DNA from: Macrocystis pyrifera
Lineage: Eukaryota; Sar; Phaeophyceae; Laminariales; Laminariaceae
Reading direction: 5' to 3'
Assembly: GCA_031763025.1 (NCBI GenBank)
Contig: JASSKH010000010.1
Location: forward strand, 15,418,585-15,482,584
Length of the DNA stretch: 64,000 bases
The number at the start of each line of letters is the position of its first letter. Positions within the stretch are counted from its first letter, which is position 1. Made by a program: the position numbers and the translations under genes. The notes under the pieces were generated by a model. That model worked only from the letters and a program-made list of their open reading frames with translations, did no database searches and was not told the DNA's origin. This document shows, one piece after another, positions 36,259-45,927 of this stretch.

Positions 36259-39200
36259 CGTGCAGGAGCGCATGGGACGGGGTTACTCACGGGAGGCCTA
36301 CCTTGACCTGGTCGATCACGTCAGGACCGTTGTCCCCGGGGTTTCTATAAGCTCCGACTTTATTTCCGGGTTCTGCGGCGAGACAGAGGAGGATCACCGG
36401 GAAACCATATCTCTGATGGAACAAGTCCGATACGACCAGGTAGGTGCACCGGTAGTCTGTTTGAACCTGAGAAAATGTTCCGCACAACGGATCATAACAC
36501 CATGACCTACCCACCGTATAAATACGTGTACTTTTTCTTGCATTTTTTTTTCATTTACTTGCTTTTTTTTCTTCTTCATTTTGTTCCATTTTTTTTTTTT
36601 TCATTTTGTTCCATTTTTTTTTTCTTCATTCTGTTGCCTTTTGTTCGGGGGTAGAGATGCAGTAGATGCAGTATAGGCCCACGAATAATAAATCACCTTG
36701 TCAATAACACGAACGCAAGGCTCTCTCTTTGGTTTGGAGGACGCTAAGAAAAACGGATTAAGAGATCGTGCTCGGCGGCAAGCGCTACGGTAAACCCGAC
36801 CACTCTGACCGGCAACACAAGACACGTCCACTACTCATGTCAGATTCCAAACGTGGCTTATGTTACCGGTCAGTGTGGTATATGCAGTACAGTAGAAGCC
36901 TATGCTCGAGGTTGTTCGAGAACAGTGTCACAATCCTATGCTCAAGGTTGTTCAAGAATAGTGTCACGATAAGGTTCTAAGCCTTTTGTCATAGCCTACT
37001 CAGACCGTTGGGAAAAAAATTGAAGGGCTCTAAGAACTGTTTTTTTTTTTCGCCGAAAACCCGTGATTTAATCGGCGGGACGGTCAAAAACACCGGTAGA
37101 CCCCTCACGATGCCCCCCTTAGTTTTCCGAGAGCTTTCTTGGGAAGTTTTTCGTTGCTCCAGAGTCGTAGTTTGACTGTTCGTCCATGTTGCCAGTTCTG
37201 AGGACATCATGGTTTTTCATTAAAACAAAACTTCAAAAGATTCATTATTTCTGGCCCCAGTTGTGACAAACGGTCTTACGTTATACCTGGTATATTTGAC
37301 CCTCCAGAAAAAAAACTGGATGGCTGCGCCAAAACATTAAGCTGATGCTCTGGAGAAACGAAAAACTGTTCGAGAAAGCTCTCGGAAAGCTCCGGGGAGG
37401 TTTCTGAGGAGTCTACCGGTGTTTTTGACTGTCCCGCCCAGTGAAACCCCTACGTTCGGCCTCAAAACTCAGTTTCTGGAACCCAGAAAGATACCTGGTA
37501 TTCCCATAGTGGTTGGTCTCGTGTCAGATTCCACACGGGGTATATGGAAGCGTGTGCTTAACCTTTTTTAGTACCGCAGTCCCGATTTGGGGACAAACAA
37601 TTCTAATTCCAAGTGATTTGTCCCCAAAACGGGACTGCGGTACTAAAAGGGTTATAAGGTTGTTCAAGGAGAGTCGCAGTAAGGTTCTAGGCCGTTTATC
37701 ATAGCCTCACAAATTGCTTGCATTTTTACTTCTATAGTAGCATTTATGCTTGGTATCAGTACTTGTTACAGAGGCGTTCTACGATAGAGGTTCACCCTAA
37801 ATTTTCCGGGGCTCCTCGTTAGACCTTAAGGAGCTCCACACCTCACCCGAAAGCTGACCTCAGCAAAAATCAAAATGCATCCCGATGAATAATCCCATGG
37901 CCCAAGTATACAATTACGTCGTTTTTTTTAAACAAGATTGGCATTCCGATCATTTTGTGTTAAGAAACCCCGTCATCCAGAAATCATTTTAGCGGAAATG
38001 TGCTACCTCTGTGGTAGAACGCGTCTACAGTGAGTGATAAAAGAGGTGCGCGTATGTACAGTAGTGTGTATCAGGTGAGCGGTACAGGCATGATGGACCT
38101 CGCGCTGCGTCAAAAGCTCGCGCGTTTCGGACTTATCATCTAAAGTACATCATCTACATCATCTAGATATACGATAGATCGTCTATTAGATCATCCAATA
38201 GAGCATCTACTGCAGATCGTGTAGATCATCTGCGTCATCTATACATCATTCAGATAATCTAGATCGTGTACATCATCTGCATCATATGTATCATATACAT
38301 CTACAGCATCTGCAGCATCTACAGATGGATCGTCTGGATCGTCTAGATCCTGACCTGCCGTTGAGAGTATAGAGTAGTACAAGATCCAATCCAGGAAACA
38401 CGTCTAGATCCTGACCTGCCGTTGAGAGTATAGAGTAGTACAAGATCCAATCCAGGAAAGATACCCTATACTAACTATAGATCATGCAGGAATAACGGCT
38501 CCTACCCAGCATCATGAGCTGTCCCTGTACATTGTTCTAGATCAGAAATATGTCTGCTCTGAAAAGTCTAGATCATGAACTGTGGAAATATGATCTATCT
38601 GATCTATTTGATCTGTCTGTCCCATGTGTTGAAAGGTTGTCATACCTATCTTCGGTACCGTTGGTCTTGCGAGACAGTACATCAGCAGTAAAAAGCGCTC
38701 GCCGTCTTCGATTAAGAACGATTGTGGGCCTTTTTTTTCATCCTCGCCGGCCGCCTCCCAAGCGGTTCTCAGTAGGATGCAAGCTCAGCCTTGTCATGCG
38801 ACTCGACCAACACCCGACAGTTTCTCTTCGCGCTTAGTGCAAGCATTGTCTGCCTGCTCGGTGAAAACCCGACGTGCTCCGTCCCAGCATTGTCGTAGGG
38901 ATACGAGGGTCTATGGTCACACGACTATTTACGGCCATGCGTGGCATGGGTGCACCCCCTCCCGCTCCGCTCCGGTCTACAACCATTTTTGTGTCGTCCG
39001 TTGCGTGCAGGCATTCATGTACGCGTACTCGTTGAGGGAGAAGACGAGGGCGGCGAGAAGGCTGGAGGACGACGTGCCGCGGGAGATTAAACAGCGACGA
39101 TTGCAGGCAGGAAGGCCCGCTACACTTTTGTTTTGTCTGGTTGACGACCGCGCCCGCCAATAGGGTGCTTAAAGACGTCGGCCAATCAGAACGTTGCACT

Positions 39201-40715
39201 CGTCGGAGAGATAGCTCAGATAGATGACGAGCTAGATATTCTATATATGATACAGCAGTGTCTGTAAGACACGTATTTTTTACCCCTTGAAAAAACATGC
39301 TTGAAATTGATTGGTACGTAAAGGATATGCCAGGTACTTTATTGCAGTGCCCAAGGGGTTTCCGGCACGTCTCAGGCATTTTCTAAGGAAAACAAAAACA
39401 AACGGCTTACTGTGTATCGATTGATCCCTACTGTATGTAACCTGCCGTTTTGAGGCGTTGTGCAGGATCTGTGCAAGTACAGATCCTAGGCAGGACACAT
39501 GTTCTACCTTTATCGTAGATGATGCAGATTCTATGGTTTCAACCCGGCCACACGGCGAGCTAGATCAGGCAGGTCAGGAATCTACCTGCCCTTCAAAAGT
39601 CTACGTGTAACGTCATGATTACCTGTGTAGATGATTTGTCTTACGTGTTACGTCAAGATTGAAGGTTGTTGCGTGCCTCTTCTCCGCCGGCAAAAATTGT
39701 GTGCGGTCTCAACCGCCCTGAACACGAGGTGCGCCGGCGGTGGGGGCCGTGCGGTGGACGTCTCGGCGTGCGTGTGTTTGGAGACGGCAGCGGCAGGTAC
39801 CAGTAGTGGGCAGTAGTGGGCCATTCAAGAGGAAGTGCCCAAGTACACAGGGTGGATATACGTGAGTCGGACGTTACGCTGCGCGGCGGTATTTTGTCTC
39901 GGCGTGGGTGCTTCTTCGCCGAGCCACGCTTGCAAGGACGGCTTTTGCTTCACGTTTTGCCGGTGCCACCAGACTGTCTTCCCGTCTACTCGTGTAAGTT
40001 ACGTATGTGCCGGTACGCGGTCGCGAGGTCGACATTGATTGTCGGCGACTTTTTGGTTCGAGTACGATCGATCTTGGACGATTTTTTGTTGTTGTCATTT
40101 TTTTCTTTGCTACCACCTCTACCGCTGCTACTTACCGATCGATTGATTGTGTTTGATGGTGGGCTTCAGTGATGGTGGTGATGGATGGCACCCGGCTCTG
40201 CCCAAACAGTGAAACATACCTACCTTGTCACGATTTTTTCGGGTTTTTTTCTGCATTTTTGCCCGGAAACAGGAGGTGATCGACACATTCCGGAGAAACG
40301 TCCTGCAAAAGAACCTGGTGGAAGAGGTGGGGATGGACCGTCTCGTGCTTGTTGAGGGCAGGAGCCGCAGGTAATGTCTCCTCCTCGAGTACCCCCCCCC
40401 CCCCCCCCTCCCCTCCCCTCCACGAGATTTTCCCTTGCTCTTGAAATCTGGCGGGAGTGCTTTTAGGGAGGGTACTGTACGCAGTGGTCGCGGAAGGAAG
40501 GGTAGAGGTTATTATCACCGCGCTTCACAGGGTGCAGGCGGATGTTTTTCGCTGTACCGATGGCAGCTGCCTAGTCAGGATTTGCAGTATTTTTGTATGT
40601 TTGTTCTTCTTGTTCTTGTTCTTATTCTTCTTTCTTCTCATCACTATTAATATTATTATCACTATTATTGTTGTTTATGTTGCTATTGTTGTTACAGTAG
40701 TAATTATTACTCTTA

Positions 40716-40777
<62 letters not shown>

Positions 40778-40901
40778 GTTATTGTTATTATTATTATTAT
40801 TTTATTATTACCTGGTATTATTTTTTATTTTTTTTTTTTATTATATTATTTATTTTTTTTTTTTTTTTTTTATTATTTTATTATTATCATTATTATTATC
40901 A

Positions 40902-40932
<31 letters not shown>

Positions 40933-43900
40933 TATTGTTATCGTTGTTTATAGTATAATTACGCAATAATTTTGTTTGTAGTTTTATTTTCCACCCCAAT
41001 TATGATTCCACCCTTCTTTCTCGTGCTCCCTCCCTAGTCATAACTCAGATCCGGGGTGACACAAAAAAACGGTATGTACTACGAAGCCTCTTCTCTCCCC
41101 CCCCCCCCCCCCCCCGCTGCGGCATGTGCATGTGCATGCCTTCAATTTCATCAGTACTCGCACCAGATATCGGTCATGCCCACACCAGTGTCAGCAGTGT
41201 CAGTCTAGTTTTCGCCACGGTCAGGGCTTGCTCTAAATCGATACGCACCAAGCCTGAAGAGACGAAGCGCTGCAGAGAAGCTGGCCGGGCTTTGATTTTT
41301 GATGGAAAGGAACCAATAAATCTTGGTCAGAACCCCAGGATGCAGCGCGACAAAGGTGGCAGCATGGAGGAGGGCGGGGGAGGGTTCGGCGTGAGTAGAA
41401 CCGCTACTATGAATAGACGCTCCAAGTGTTGGGCTCTCGCGCTTGGAAGATGGTTCTGAGGCATATGTTTTTTTACTCAAGCGTTCGAAGATGGTTCCGG
41501 GGCGTATCGAGACCTCAACCCGACCATTGGAATAAACCGGTGTCGAGCATCGTTACATGTATGTACAAGGCGCTTCGCTCAGGAAGGAAAAGTACATCAA
41601 ATTATGCGAAGCGGACAGAGGTCCACGATTGAATGTAGTTTCTTTCCATGGTTGACTGTAGTTGCCAACTGGCGACTTGATAATGCCAAGAGTGCCGCCG
41701 CCATGTTTCAGGAGAAAACAGCTCGGACGCCACATACGCTTCGCGTCGCGGGCCGTTTTCCGCTACGCTCGCTCACATGTCGTACGTACGTGTACATACC
41801 CCAGGTAGGGTACTTATTTTCTTCTTTCGATATGCTCTATGTCTGTACTCGTATGTACGAAAGATAAAGCACAGCACTGCACAGCAGCACCGCAAAAAAC
41901 AATGAAAATGAAACAGAAAATTTCGGAAAGAAAAAAAATCCCCGTCCCCTCTCGTGTATTAATTTCCTGCCTGATTGGAACACCTTACACCGGTCAAAAA
42001 GAAAAAAATCAAACAGCAGAGCTTCTCTCTCAGCCTCGCACGACGCCCACCCCTCTCGCGACGACCTCGCCATCGATTCGGTCCGGGCAAATCTTCCCTC
42101 ACTCTCTGCCACAGTAAGCCCCGTCGCCCGCCTCGCGTGAAGCCCGGTGCTCATCGTGGCCGTCGTTCGCCAGCTCGACAATGTTGGTGCTCAGACTGCG
42201 GACCTCTCTCTTTGAGCTTCAAGCCCGGTCGCAAAAATAAATACCACTTGAATCTTATCCTGCAATCCCGAACGACCCTTATAAACTCGTAGATACTCTA
42301 TCAGAAACCACAAATGGAGGCCAGGCAGAGCTCATTCATGCTTCCCTCGTGTCTCGAGGCGCACGCGACGCCAAGCCACGAAAACGGCGACCGCCCTCCT
42401 TGCACCCCCCTCTCTCCTCGCCGCCATCCGCCGACACCCGCAACCGCGCCGAGTTCGCGCGCGATGCCGTGCTCCGAGTACACGCACGCACACGAAACGA
42501 AAGAAGAAAAAAGGAAAAAAGGACTGAAAGTGCCAAGAGAAATTGGAGAAAACAAAGAGCCGCTGGAAAGGTCCGGCAAGTAATAAAAGGAGGCGATTCC
42601 CAAGTGGGAGCTCTGAGAGGCCAGGGATGTACCAACCGAGCACGCTCAGAGGTTGAGATATCTATAAGTATATCTATATGTATAAGGGGTCCGAATGGGT
42701 GCCTAGGAAAATATACCTCAGTGCAGTGTAATGAATTCATGTTTTGAGATCTAGGTATATACGTACAGGATCAATTCAATGCCACTTGTTGCAGGAAGAA
42801 GGCAATGCCAAATAATCTGTTTTTTTTAGAGCAGCAATGAAGCCAAGCAATGCCGAAAGTAGTATTACGAGGGTCCATAGTTAACGGGACCAAATTTTGT
42901 TAGTAAAAATAGGTGAATGTTTAGGTTTTTATGTATACCATAGGTCCTATTAACTATGTACCCCCCGTAATAGTGCGTTACAGGATAAAGGTGAAATGCC
43001 AAGTTTGTCAGCAGGTATTACGGGGGACCATAGTAAATAGGACCAACCGTTGATAGTAAAAATAGGGAAATATGAAGGCTTTCGTGTGTACCGTAGGTCC
43101 TACTTACTATGGTCCCTCGTAATAGAGCAAATCTACAGTTTTTTAGCACTACAATAGCAGTATCATTTATCAGGCTCGTTGTCTTTTCAAGTATTCAGTC
43201 CTCGCCCTCATTTTGCAAACGTTGACTCCCACAGCAGGAGTCCTACCTATCTTTGATACCTGTTATTCCTTCACCAGTCTCTCTCTCTCAGGTCAGGCAC
43301 ATTTGCGAGATTCTTGAGGTTCTTGATCACCATCAAATTTATGTTCTCCGTGCTGATGAGCATATTTTCTGGAATTACTCCATGCTACAGCAAGTCTGAT
43401 TTATTGCCCCACCAGAGAGACTCAGTGCCTGGGTGCAGCAGCAGTCTATGTATGCATCTATATCTCTCGTAGTCCCTCTCTCAGGCTCGTTTCTGATCAA
43501 AATGGTATGTATGATATACTCCAGCAGTACTACTGTACAGCAGAACTCGACCGAGCACTGCTGCTGTAATAGAGCAGTTGTTACACCGCGTCAGTGCCTG
43601 GGTGCAGCAGCAGTCTATGTATGCATCTATATCTCTCGTAGTCCCTCTCTCAGGCTCGTTTCTGATCAAAATGGTATGTATGATATACTCCAGCAGTACT
43701 ACTGTACAGCAGAACTCGACCGAGTACTGCTGCTGTAATAGAGCAGTTGTTACACCGCGAAAAGGTAGCTACTGGTGTGAATTAACCCGCGAAAACAAGA
43801 TATATGCCCTGGAATTACTGGCCTGAGTTTTTGTTGTCCTGTTGTACTTCTGTGCAAAGATTGCTCTGTCTGTTCCTGCTGCTGTAGTAGTGTACTCGTG

Positions 43901-45430
43901 TTCCGACGAGTCAAGGCGGAGGGGGTGGAAGAAGGTCAAAGGCAACCCCGCCCAGGGAGGCTGTCGGCACAAAACGGTCGCAACCGCGAGACCGAGATGT
44001 CGAAAGAGAAAAGAGAAGAGAGAGATCGAAGCTCGCGCGACGACAAAAAAAAAACAGATGGCAGCACTAAGAAACAAGATAGACAGATGGTAGATATCTC
44101 CACACCAGAATAGTAGAGCCTCGTTGTCTCCAAGAAGCAACCTCGATGGGTGTTCCATCTCCGCAAGATCCACGCTGTTCGGGGTCGCTGCGTTCGGCGG
44201 CGGCGCGCGACCCCTAACGTCTGGGTGCGGGAATAGGCGCGGCTGAGGCCGAGGAACGCATTCCTCGAGAAGAGTTGGCGAAAAAGCGAGACCGAAGCCC
44301 GACCTTGGAGGCGAACGGATCCCAATCTCAGGCCGAGACTATTTATTGGCAGAAGTTCCGATCAATGTGCTTCACTGTCAGCGCTGGAACATTACTTTAA
44401 ATGCATCTATTTGTCTTCATCGTTTTTTTTTTTTTTGTACGCGCCAGGTGGAGCGAGCAGGCTAGGGAGCTGACCGGCCGCACCGACGGGAACAAGCGCG
44501 TGGTTTTCCCGGACACAGGCGTTATTGACGGCCTGGGACGGTATCGAGCGGAGCCTAACGCTTCGAGTGTGAGTAGTGATCATCTATGTATTTCACGTAC
44601 ATACGTACCGGAGTGTTGTGTTTCGTTCCCTTCCCACTCGCGCGTGTTGTACGGTACGGTACCCCTCAAGCTTGGCTTCGTCATGTATACTCGTGCGGTT
44701 TTCCGCCACGCTGGGCGTGCTTTAAGGGTGTTTGATGATGCTTGGTCTGCAAGCATGATCACAAGCCTCCAAGACTCCTCTCCTGCCCTCCTGCCTGCCT
44801 GCCTGTCTGCCTGCCTGCCTGTTGCCATGATCTTTGGGGAATATATACGCAGCCGTACTGCAAAGTAGAGAAGATTTCATTAAGACTTCATTGTTTGATC
44901 GGGGAGGATGTTTTCTTTAAACTCTACAGTCAGTGATTGACGCTGAAATATGACCAAAATTACTTCGTACTGATAGTAAAGTCATTTACGTACTTATTTC
45001 CTATATACTTCGCGGGTTGTGTACGGTTATTTTTTTCCCGACTTTGGGCAATTAATAGCATATATCACGTCTAATTATGTATTTATTATTGGCCGCGGGA
45101 AGCGTTTATCCATAGAGTATACCCACCCTCGACGCACCCATCTTCCTTTTGTGTTCGTCGTCGTCTATTTTTTGTTTTCGCCAACGCCAGAACACAACGC
45201 TTCGCCCTGGAGACCACGCCGTGGTGAATGTCCACGAGGCTTCTGGGCACACCCTGCGGGGGTTGGCGGTCGCCCGGACAACCCTGATTGAGCACGCCGC
45301 CGTCTACGGCGACAGAGATCGGGCTACTGAGGCGATCGCCGCCGCGGCCGCGACGACCGCGGCGACACATAACGGCGGGGCAGCGACCGAATCGATCGGG
45401 CCGACGGGAAACGAACATGCATTCGTTTGA
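24016..45430 (+). CDS. CDK5RAP1: tRNA methylthiotransferase, CDK5RAP1/MiaB type (ms2i6A37 synthesis), 13 exons
   Basis: Radical-SAM enzyme that adds a methylthio group to i6A37 of tRNAs; animal CDK5RAP1 acts on mitochondrial tRNAs. Exons: 24,016-24,803; 27,624-27,735; 29,482-29,612; 30,076-30,182; 31,218-31,290; 32,861-33,052; 33,989-34,057; 34,599-34,679; 36,266-36,439; 39,011-39,106; 40,273-40,370; 44,448-44,568; 45,191-45,430 (TGA). About 760 residues, longer than human (about 600). The UPF0004 domain has its three cluster cysteines ([26 protein letters not shown]). The radical-SAM motif CNNMCTYC is split by the intron after exon 4. [27 protein letters not shown] and [13 protein letters not shown] follow, then a TRAM-type end ([19 protein letters not shown]). 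An insert after GQNVNSY marks the eukaryotic type. The start may be 24,127 instead, giving an Arg/Ser-rich presequence typical of organelle import. Oddities: exon 3 is one base short in a G8 run (29,579), and intron 10 begins GC. Confidence 0.93.
24290..24385 (+). repeat. CAG/CAA-rich tract inside coding exon 1
   Basis: An imperfect CAACAG/CAGCAA array is read here in the Thr/Ala frame ([20 protein letters not shown]), not as poly-Gln. It separates the presequence-like N-terminus from the conserved UPF0004 domain and is probably a flexible linker. Confidence 0.75.
26285..26335 (+). repeat. (GGT)n microsatellite in intron 1
   Basis: GTGGTGGTGGTGGTGGTGGT occurs here, and a shorter GGT tract lies at 26,478-26,500. 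Intron 1 (24,804-27,623) is otherwise repeat debris with four TACCAGGTA-type words (25,675; 25,955; 26,407 exact). Confidence 0.9.
26965..27060 (+). pseudogene. tRNA-like sequence in intron 1
   Basis: TTGGTCAATTGGGTGG fits the A-box, followed by ACTCGCCTTAGTCAAGAGAG, which resembles an anticodon arm, and a T-run (TTTTTTTT) after CAAGTCTCAG that could end pol III transcription. The B-box (GGTTTATTACTCC) is poor and no acceptor stem pairs. It shares wording with 6,652-6,740, so both may be copies of a tRNA-derived repeat. Confidence 0.3.
27845..28022 (+). repeat. Minisatellite of GTCTAGGGTAC-type units in intron 2
   Basis: Units of about 11-16 bases (TCTAGGGTACGTCTAGGGTA) repeat with variation at least ten times. 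Confidence 0.8.
28612..28693 (+). mobile_element. MITE family 1 copy, short form (82 bp), in intron 2
   Basis: Near-perfect inverted ends (TATTACGGGGGACCATAGTA and mirror) with a shortened centre (ATATTGTTTTGTGTGCAC). Confidence 0.88.
30873..31182 (+). repeat. Poly-C-ended short retroposon copy (SINE-like) in intron 4
   Basis: About 310 bases similar along their length to 1-332, ending in GGTCATACGACTACGGCCAT, then GATAATGAGTAC and a C-rich tail (ACACCCCCCCACCCCCCCC). The tail stops about 36 bases before exon 5 (31,218) and the copy lies in the sense direction of the gene. Confidence 0.78.
31555..31860 (+). repeat. Minisatellite of about 40-bp units in intron 5
   Basis: Loose units of the form AAGGTATTCCGATT...GTTCTTTGAAT recur at least seven times with variable length. 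Confidence 0.7.
32340..32850 (+). repeat. C-rich minisatellite with C-runs in intron 5
   Basis: Units of about 70 bases (CCCTACCTCCCACCTAACCC, then CCGCCACGCTAACCC, then CACCATGAAACAAAAAA) recur near 32,500, 32,570, 32,640, 32,715 and 32,780. Pure C-runs lie at 32,347-32,366 and about 32,690-32,706. The array ends just before exon 6 (32,861) and supplies its pyrimidine-rich context. Confidence 0.75.
33598..33738 (+). repeat. Minisatellite (CACCAAATAGTGC units) in intron 6
   Basis: About eight units of 15-17 bases with small changes (ATCAAATAGTGCC, ACCAAATCGTGTC). Confidence 0.85.
34078..34468 (+). repeat. (CCTTG)n-rich tract in intron 7
   Basis: A pyrimidine-biased array of CCTTG, interspersed with TCTTGTATTTTG-type variants, fills most of intron 7. 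It creates long spurious Leu/Pro/Cys and Lys/Gln/Arg frames on both strands. Confidence 0.85.
34548..34584 (+). repeat. (GTCT)n microsatellite just before exon 8
   Basis: It ends about 14 bases upstream of the exon 8 start (34,599), so it probably serves as the pyrimidine tract of that splice site. Confidence 0.85.
34826..34912. mobile_element. MITE family 2 copy
   Basis: Left arm CCCTTTTAGTCCC...GTAGTCCCGTTTTGGGGACA is mirrored by TTTGTCCCCAAAGCGGGACT...TAC. Intron 8. Relatives are at 36,012, 37,560, 56,268 and 59,465. Confidence 0.75.
35603..35880 (+). repeat. Tandem duplication of a ~140-bp unit in intron 8
   Basis: CACACTAAATCGTCATTACATC starts unit 1 and CAACACTAAATCGTCACTAC starts unit 2 at 35,740. 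Both contain GAGAAATTTCCC and CGGTCGGGGTTAG. Confidence 0.8.
36012..36117. mobile_element. MITE family 2 copy
   Basis: GTCGCGTTTTGGGGACAAAC mirrored by TTTTGTCCCCCATACGGGAC, with outer arms ACCCTTT and AAGGGGT. Intron 8. Confidence 0.75.
37074..37441. repeat. Foldback (large inverted repeat) in intron 9
   Basis: Arms 37,074-37,165 and 37,345-37,441 are inverted copies: GGCGGGACGGTCAAAAACAC and CCGAGAGCTTTCTTGG on the left return as GTGTTTTTGACTGTCCCGCC and GAAAGCTCTCGG on the right. Weaker pairing continues outwards. The loop is about 180 bases and has no coding content. Confidence 0.8.
37560..37652. mobile_element. MITE family 2 copy, best preserved
   Basis: AACCTTTTTAGTACCGCAGT then CCCGATTTGGGGACAAA are mirrored by TTTGTCCCCAAAACGGGACT then GCGGTACTAAAAGGGTT. 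The arms are about 38 bases with an 18-base loop. Confidence 0.85.
38140..38470. repeat. ATCATCTA/GATC low-complexity tract and 60-bp tandem duplication
   Basis: ATCATCTAGATC-type words fill 38,140-38,345. Then GATCCTGACCTGCCGTTGAG ... AAGATCCAATCCAGGAAA occurs twice (38,347 and 38,407). Read on the minus strand, the unit contains CGTGTTTCCTGGATTGGATC, the core of the hairpin repeat family at 39,440, 52,675 and 55,722. Confidence 0.75.
38751..38968 (+). repeat. Poly-C-family short retroposon copy in intron 9, 5'-truncated
   Basis: It begins at the point matching base 86 of the copy at 1-332 (CCGCCTCCCAAGCGGTTCTC) and runs through GGTGAAAACCCGACGTGCTC to GGTCACACGACTATTTACGG, ending in a short impure C tract (CACCCCCTCCCGCTCCGC). 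It lies in sense orientation and ends about 45 bases before exon 10. Confidence 0.75.
39440..39640 (-). repeat. GGATCTGT...ACAGATCC hairpin repeat family, copy in intron 10
   Basis: Read on the minus strand: ACAAATCATCTACA, GATTCCTGACCTGCCTGATC, GTGTCCTGCCTAGGATCTGT, ACTTGCACAGATCCTGCACA, AACGCCTCAAAACGGCAGGT. The same order occurs at 52,675-52,900 and 55,722-55,985. The centre folds as a short hairpin. Confidence 0.7.
40388..40410 (+). repeat. GAGTAC followed by a C-run, just after the exon 11 donor
   Basis: GAGTAC and about 19 C residues, 18 bases into intron 11. This is the terminal signature of the poly-C elements without the rest of their body. Confidence 0.6.
40610..40970 (+). repeat. 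(TTA)n/T-rich microsatellite block in intron 11
   Basis: ATTATTATT arrays, interrupted by long T-runs and one TACCTGGTA (40,809). It creates a spurious Ile/Leu/Phe frame. Confidence 0.95.
41097..41115 (+). repeat. C homopolymer (about 19 bases) in intron 11
   Basis: A pure C-run preceded by CTCTTCTCTC; no GAGTAC precedes it. Confidence 0.9.
42100..42655 (-). repeat. About 0.5-kb dispersed repeat, copy 2, in intron 11
   Basis: Inverted counterpart of 22,708-23,210. On the minus strand it starts GAGCGTGCTCGGTTGGTACA and ends near GGCTTCACGCGAGGCGGGCG. The copies differ by small indels in the middle (Lys/Arg-like A-rich tract). Confidence 0.75.
42863..42972 (+). mobile_element. MITE family 1 copy in intron 11
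   Basis: TATTACGAGGGTCCATAGTT ... CTATGTACCCCCCGTAATA, core GTTAGTAAAAATAGGTGAAT. It is flanked by TA on both sides, as expected for a Tc1/mariner-type TA duplication. Confidence 0.88.
43016..43124 (+). mobile_element. MITE family 1 copy in intron 11
   Basis: TATTACGGGGGACCATAGTA ... TACTATGGTCCCTCGTAATA. It lies only 43 bases after the preceding copy and in the same orientation. Confidence 0.88.
43422..43759 (+). repeat. Near-perfect tandem duplication of a 169-bp unit in intron 11
   Basis: Units 43,422-43,590 and 43,591-43,759 begin TCAGTGCCTGGGTGCAGCAG and end GTTGTTACACCGCG. I see a single base difference (GAGCACTG versus GAGTACTG), so the duplication is recent or homogenised. Confidence 0.95.
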
Positions 45431-45927
45431 GGGGTCCCTGTTGGTCCTGCTGCGGTCAATGAAGCGCTGTGTGCGTGTTTTTTTTTTTTTTTTTTCCGTT
45501 TTTTTTTTTTTTTAATCCGGTGTTTTTGTGCTCGGCGTGCTGTTCAGAATTTTGGCGTGCGTGTGTCTCTTTCGCTGGCCACGTTTGTCAACGCGAAGAT
45601 CAACCGGGTGCTTCACATTTTAGTTTTTGTGTTTTTTTGGAAGCCGAGGCTGGTTGGAACAGATGGCGCGCGGGCGGCGAATGTATCGCTTTCTATTAAT
45701 ACGCGACCACGGGGCATTTACCGTCGGGCCGAGCTACGAGTATATAGCGGCTTGCGTAGTGACGTTTTGGAGCTTTTTTGTTCGCTTTTTGCTTTTTCTC
45801 GCGGCGTTGCCCGCAGGGTGATACGACCCAGGCGTCCTTCTTTCTACAGCAGTGGTATTGGACTGTCAGGGTGTTCGGTGTCTATGAGTAGGCGATGGAT
45901 GAGCGATAAAGCGAAGGCAAGCACCCG

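Larger units (their letters stand above)
36838..37710 (+). repeat. Duplicated segment flanking a foldback element, in intron 9
   Basis: GTCAGATTCCAAACGTGG near 36,838 and GTCAGATTCCACACGGGG near 37,523 start two related segments; both later contain AGGTTGTTCAAG-type text and AAGGTTCTA[AG]GCC...TCATAGCCT. Only the right segment carries a MITE family 2 copy (37,560-37,652). The left one carries a 41-bp internal tandem duplication (CCTATGCTCGAGGTTGTTCG). Confidence 0.65.

Noticed and set aside
40457-40969. 170-codon Ile/Leu/Phe frame resembling a membrane protein
   Set aside because: Produced by the (TTA)n and T-run microsatellite in intron 11.
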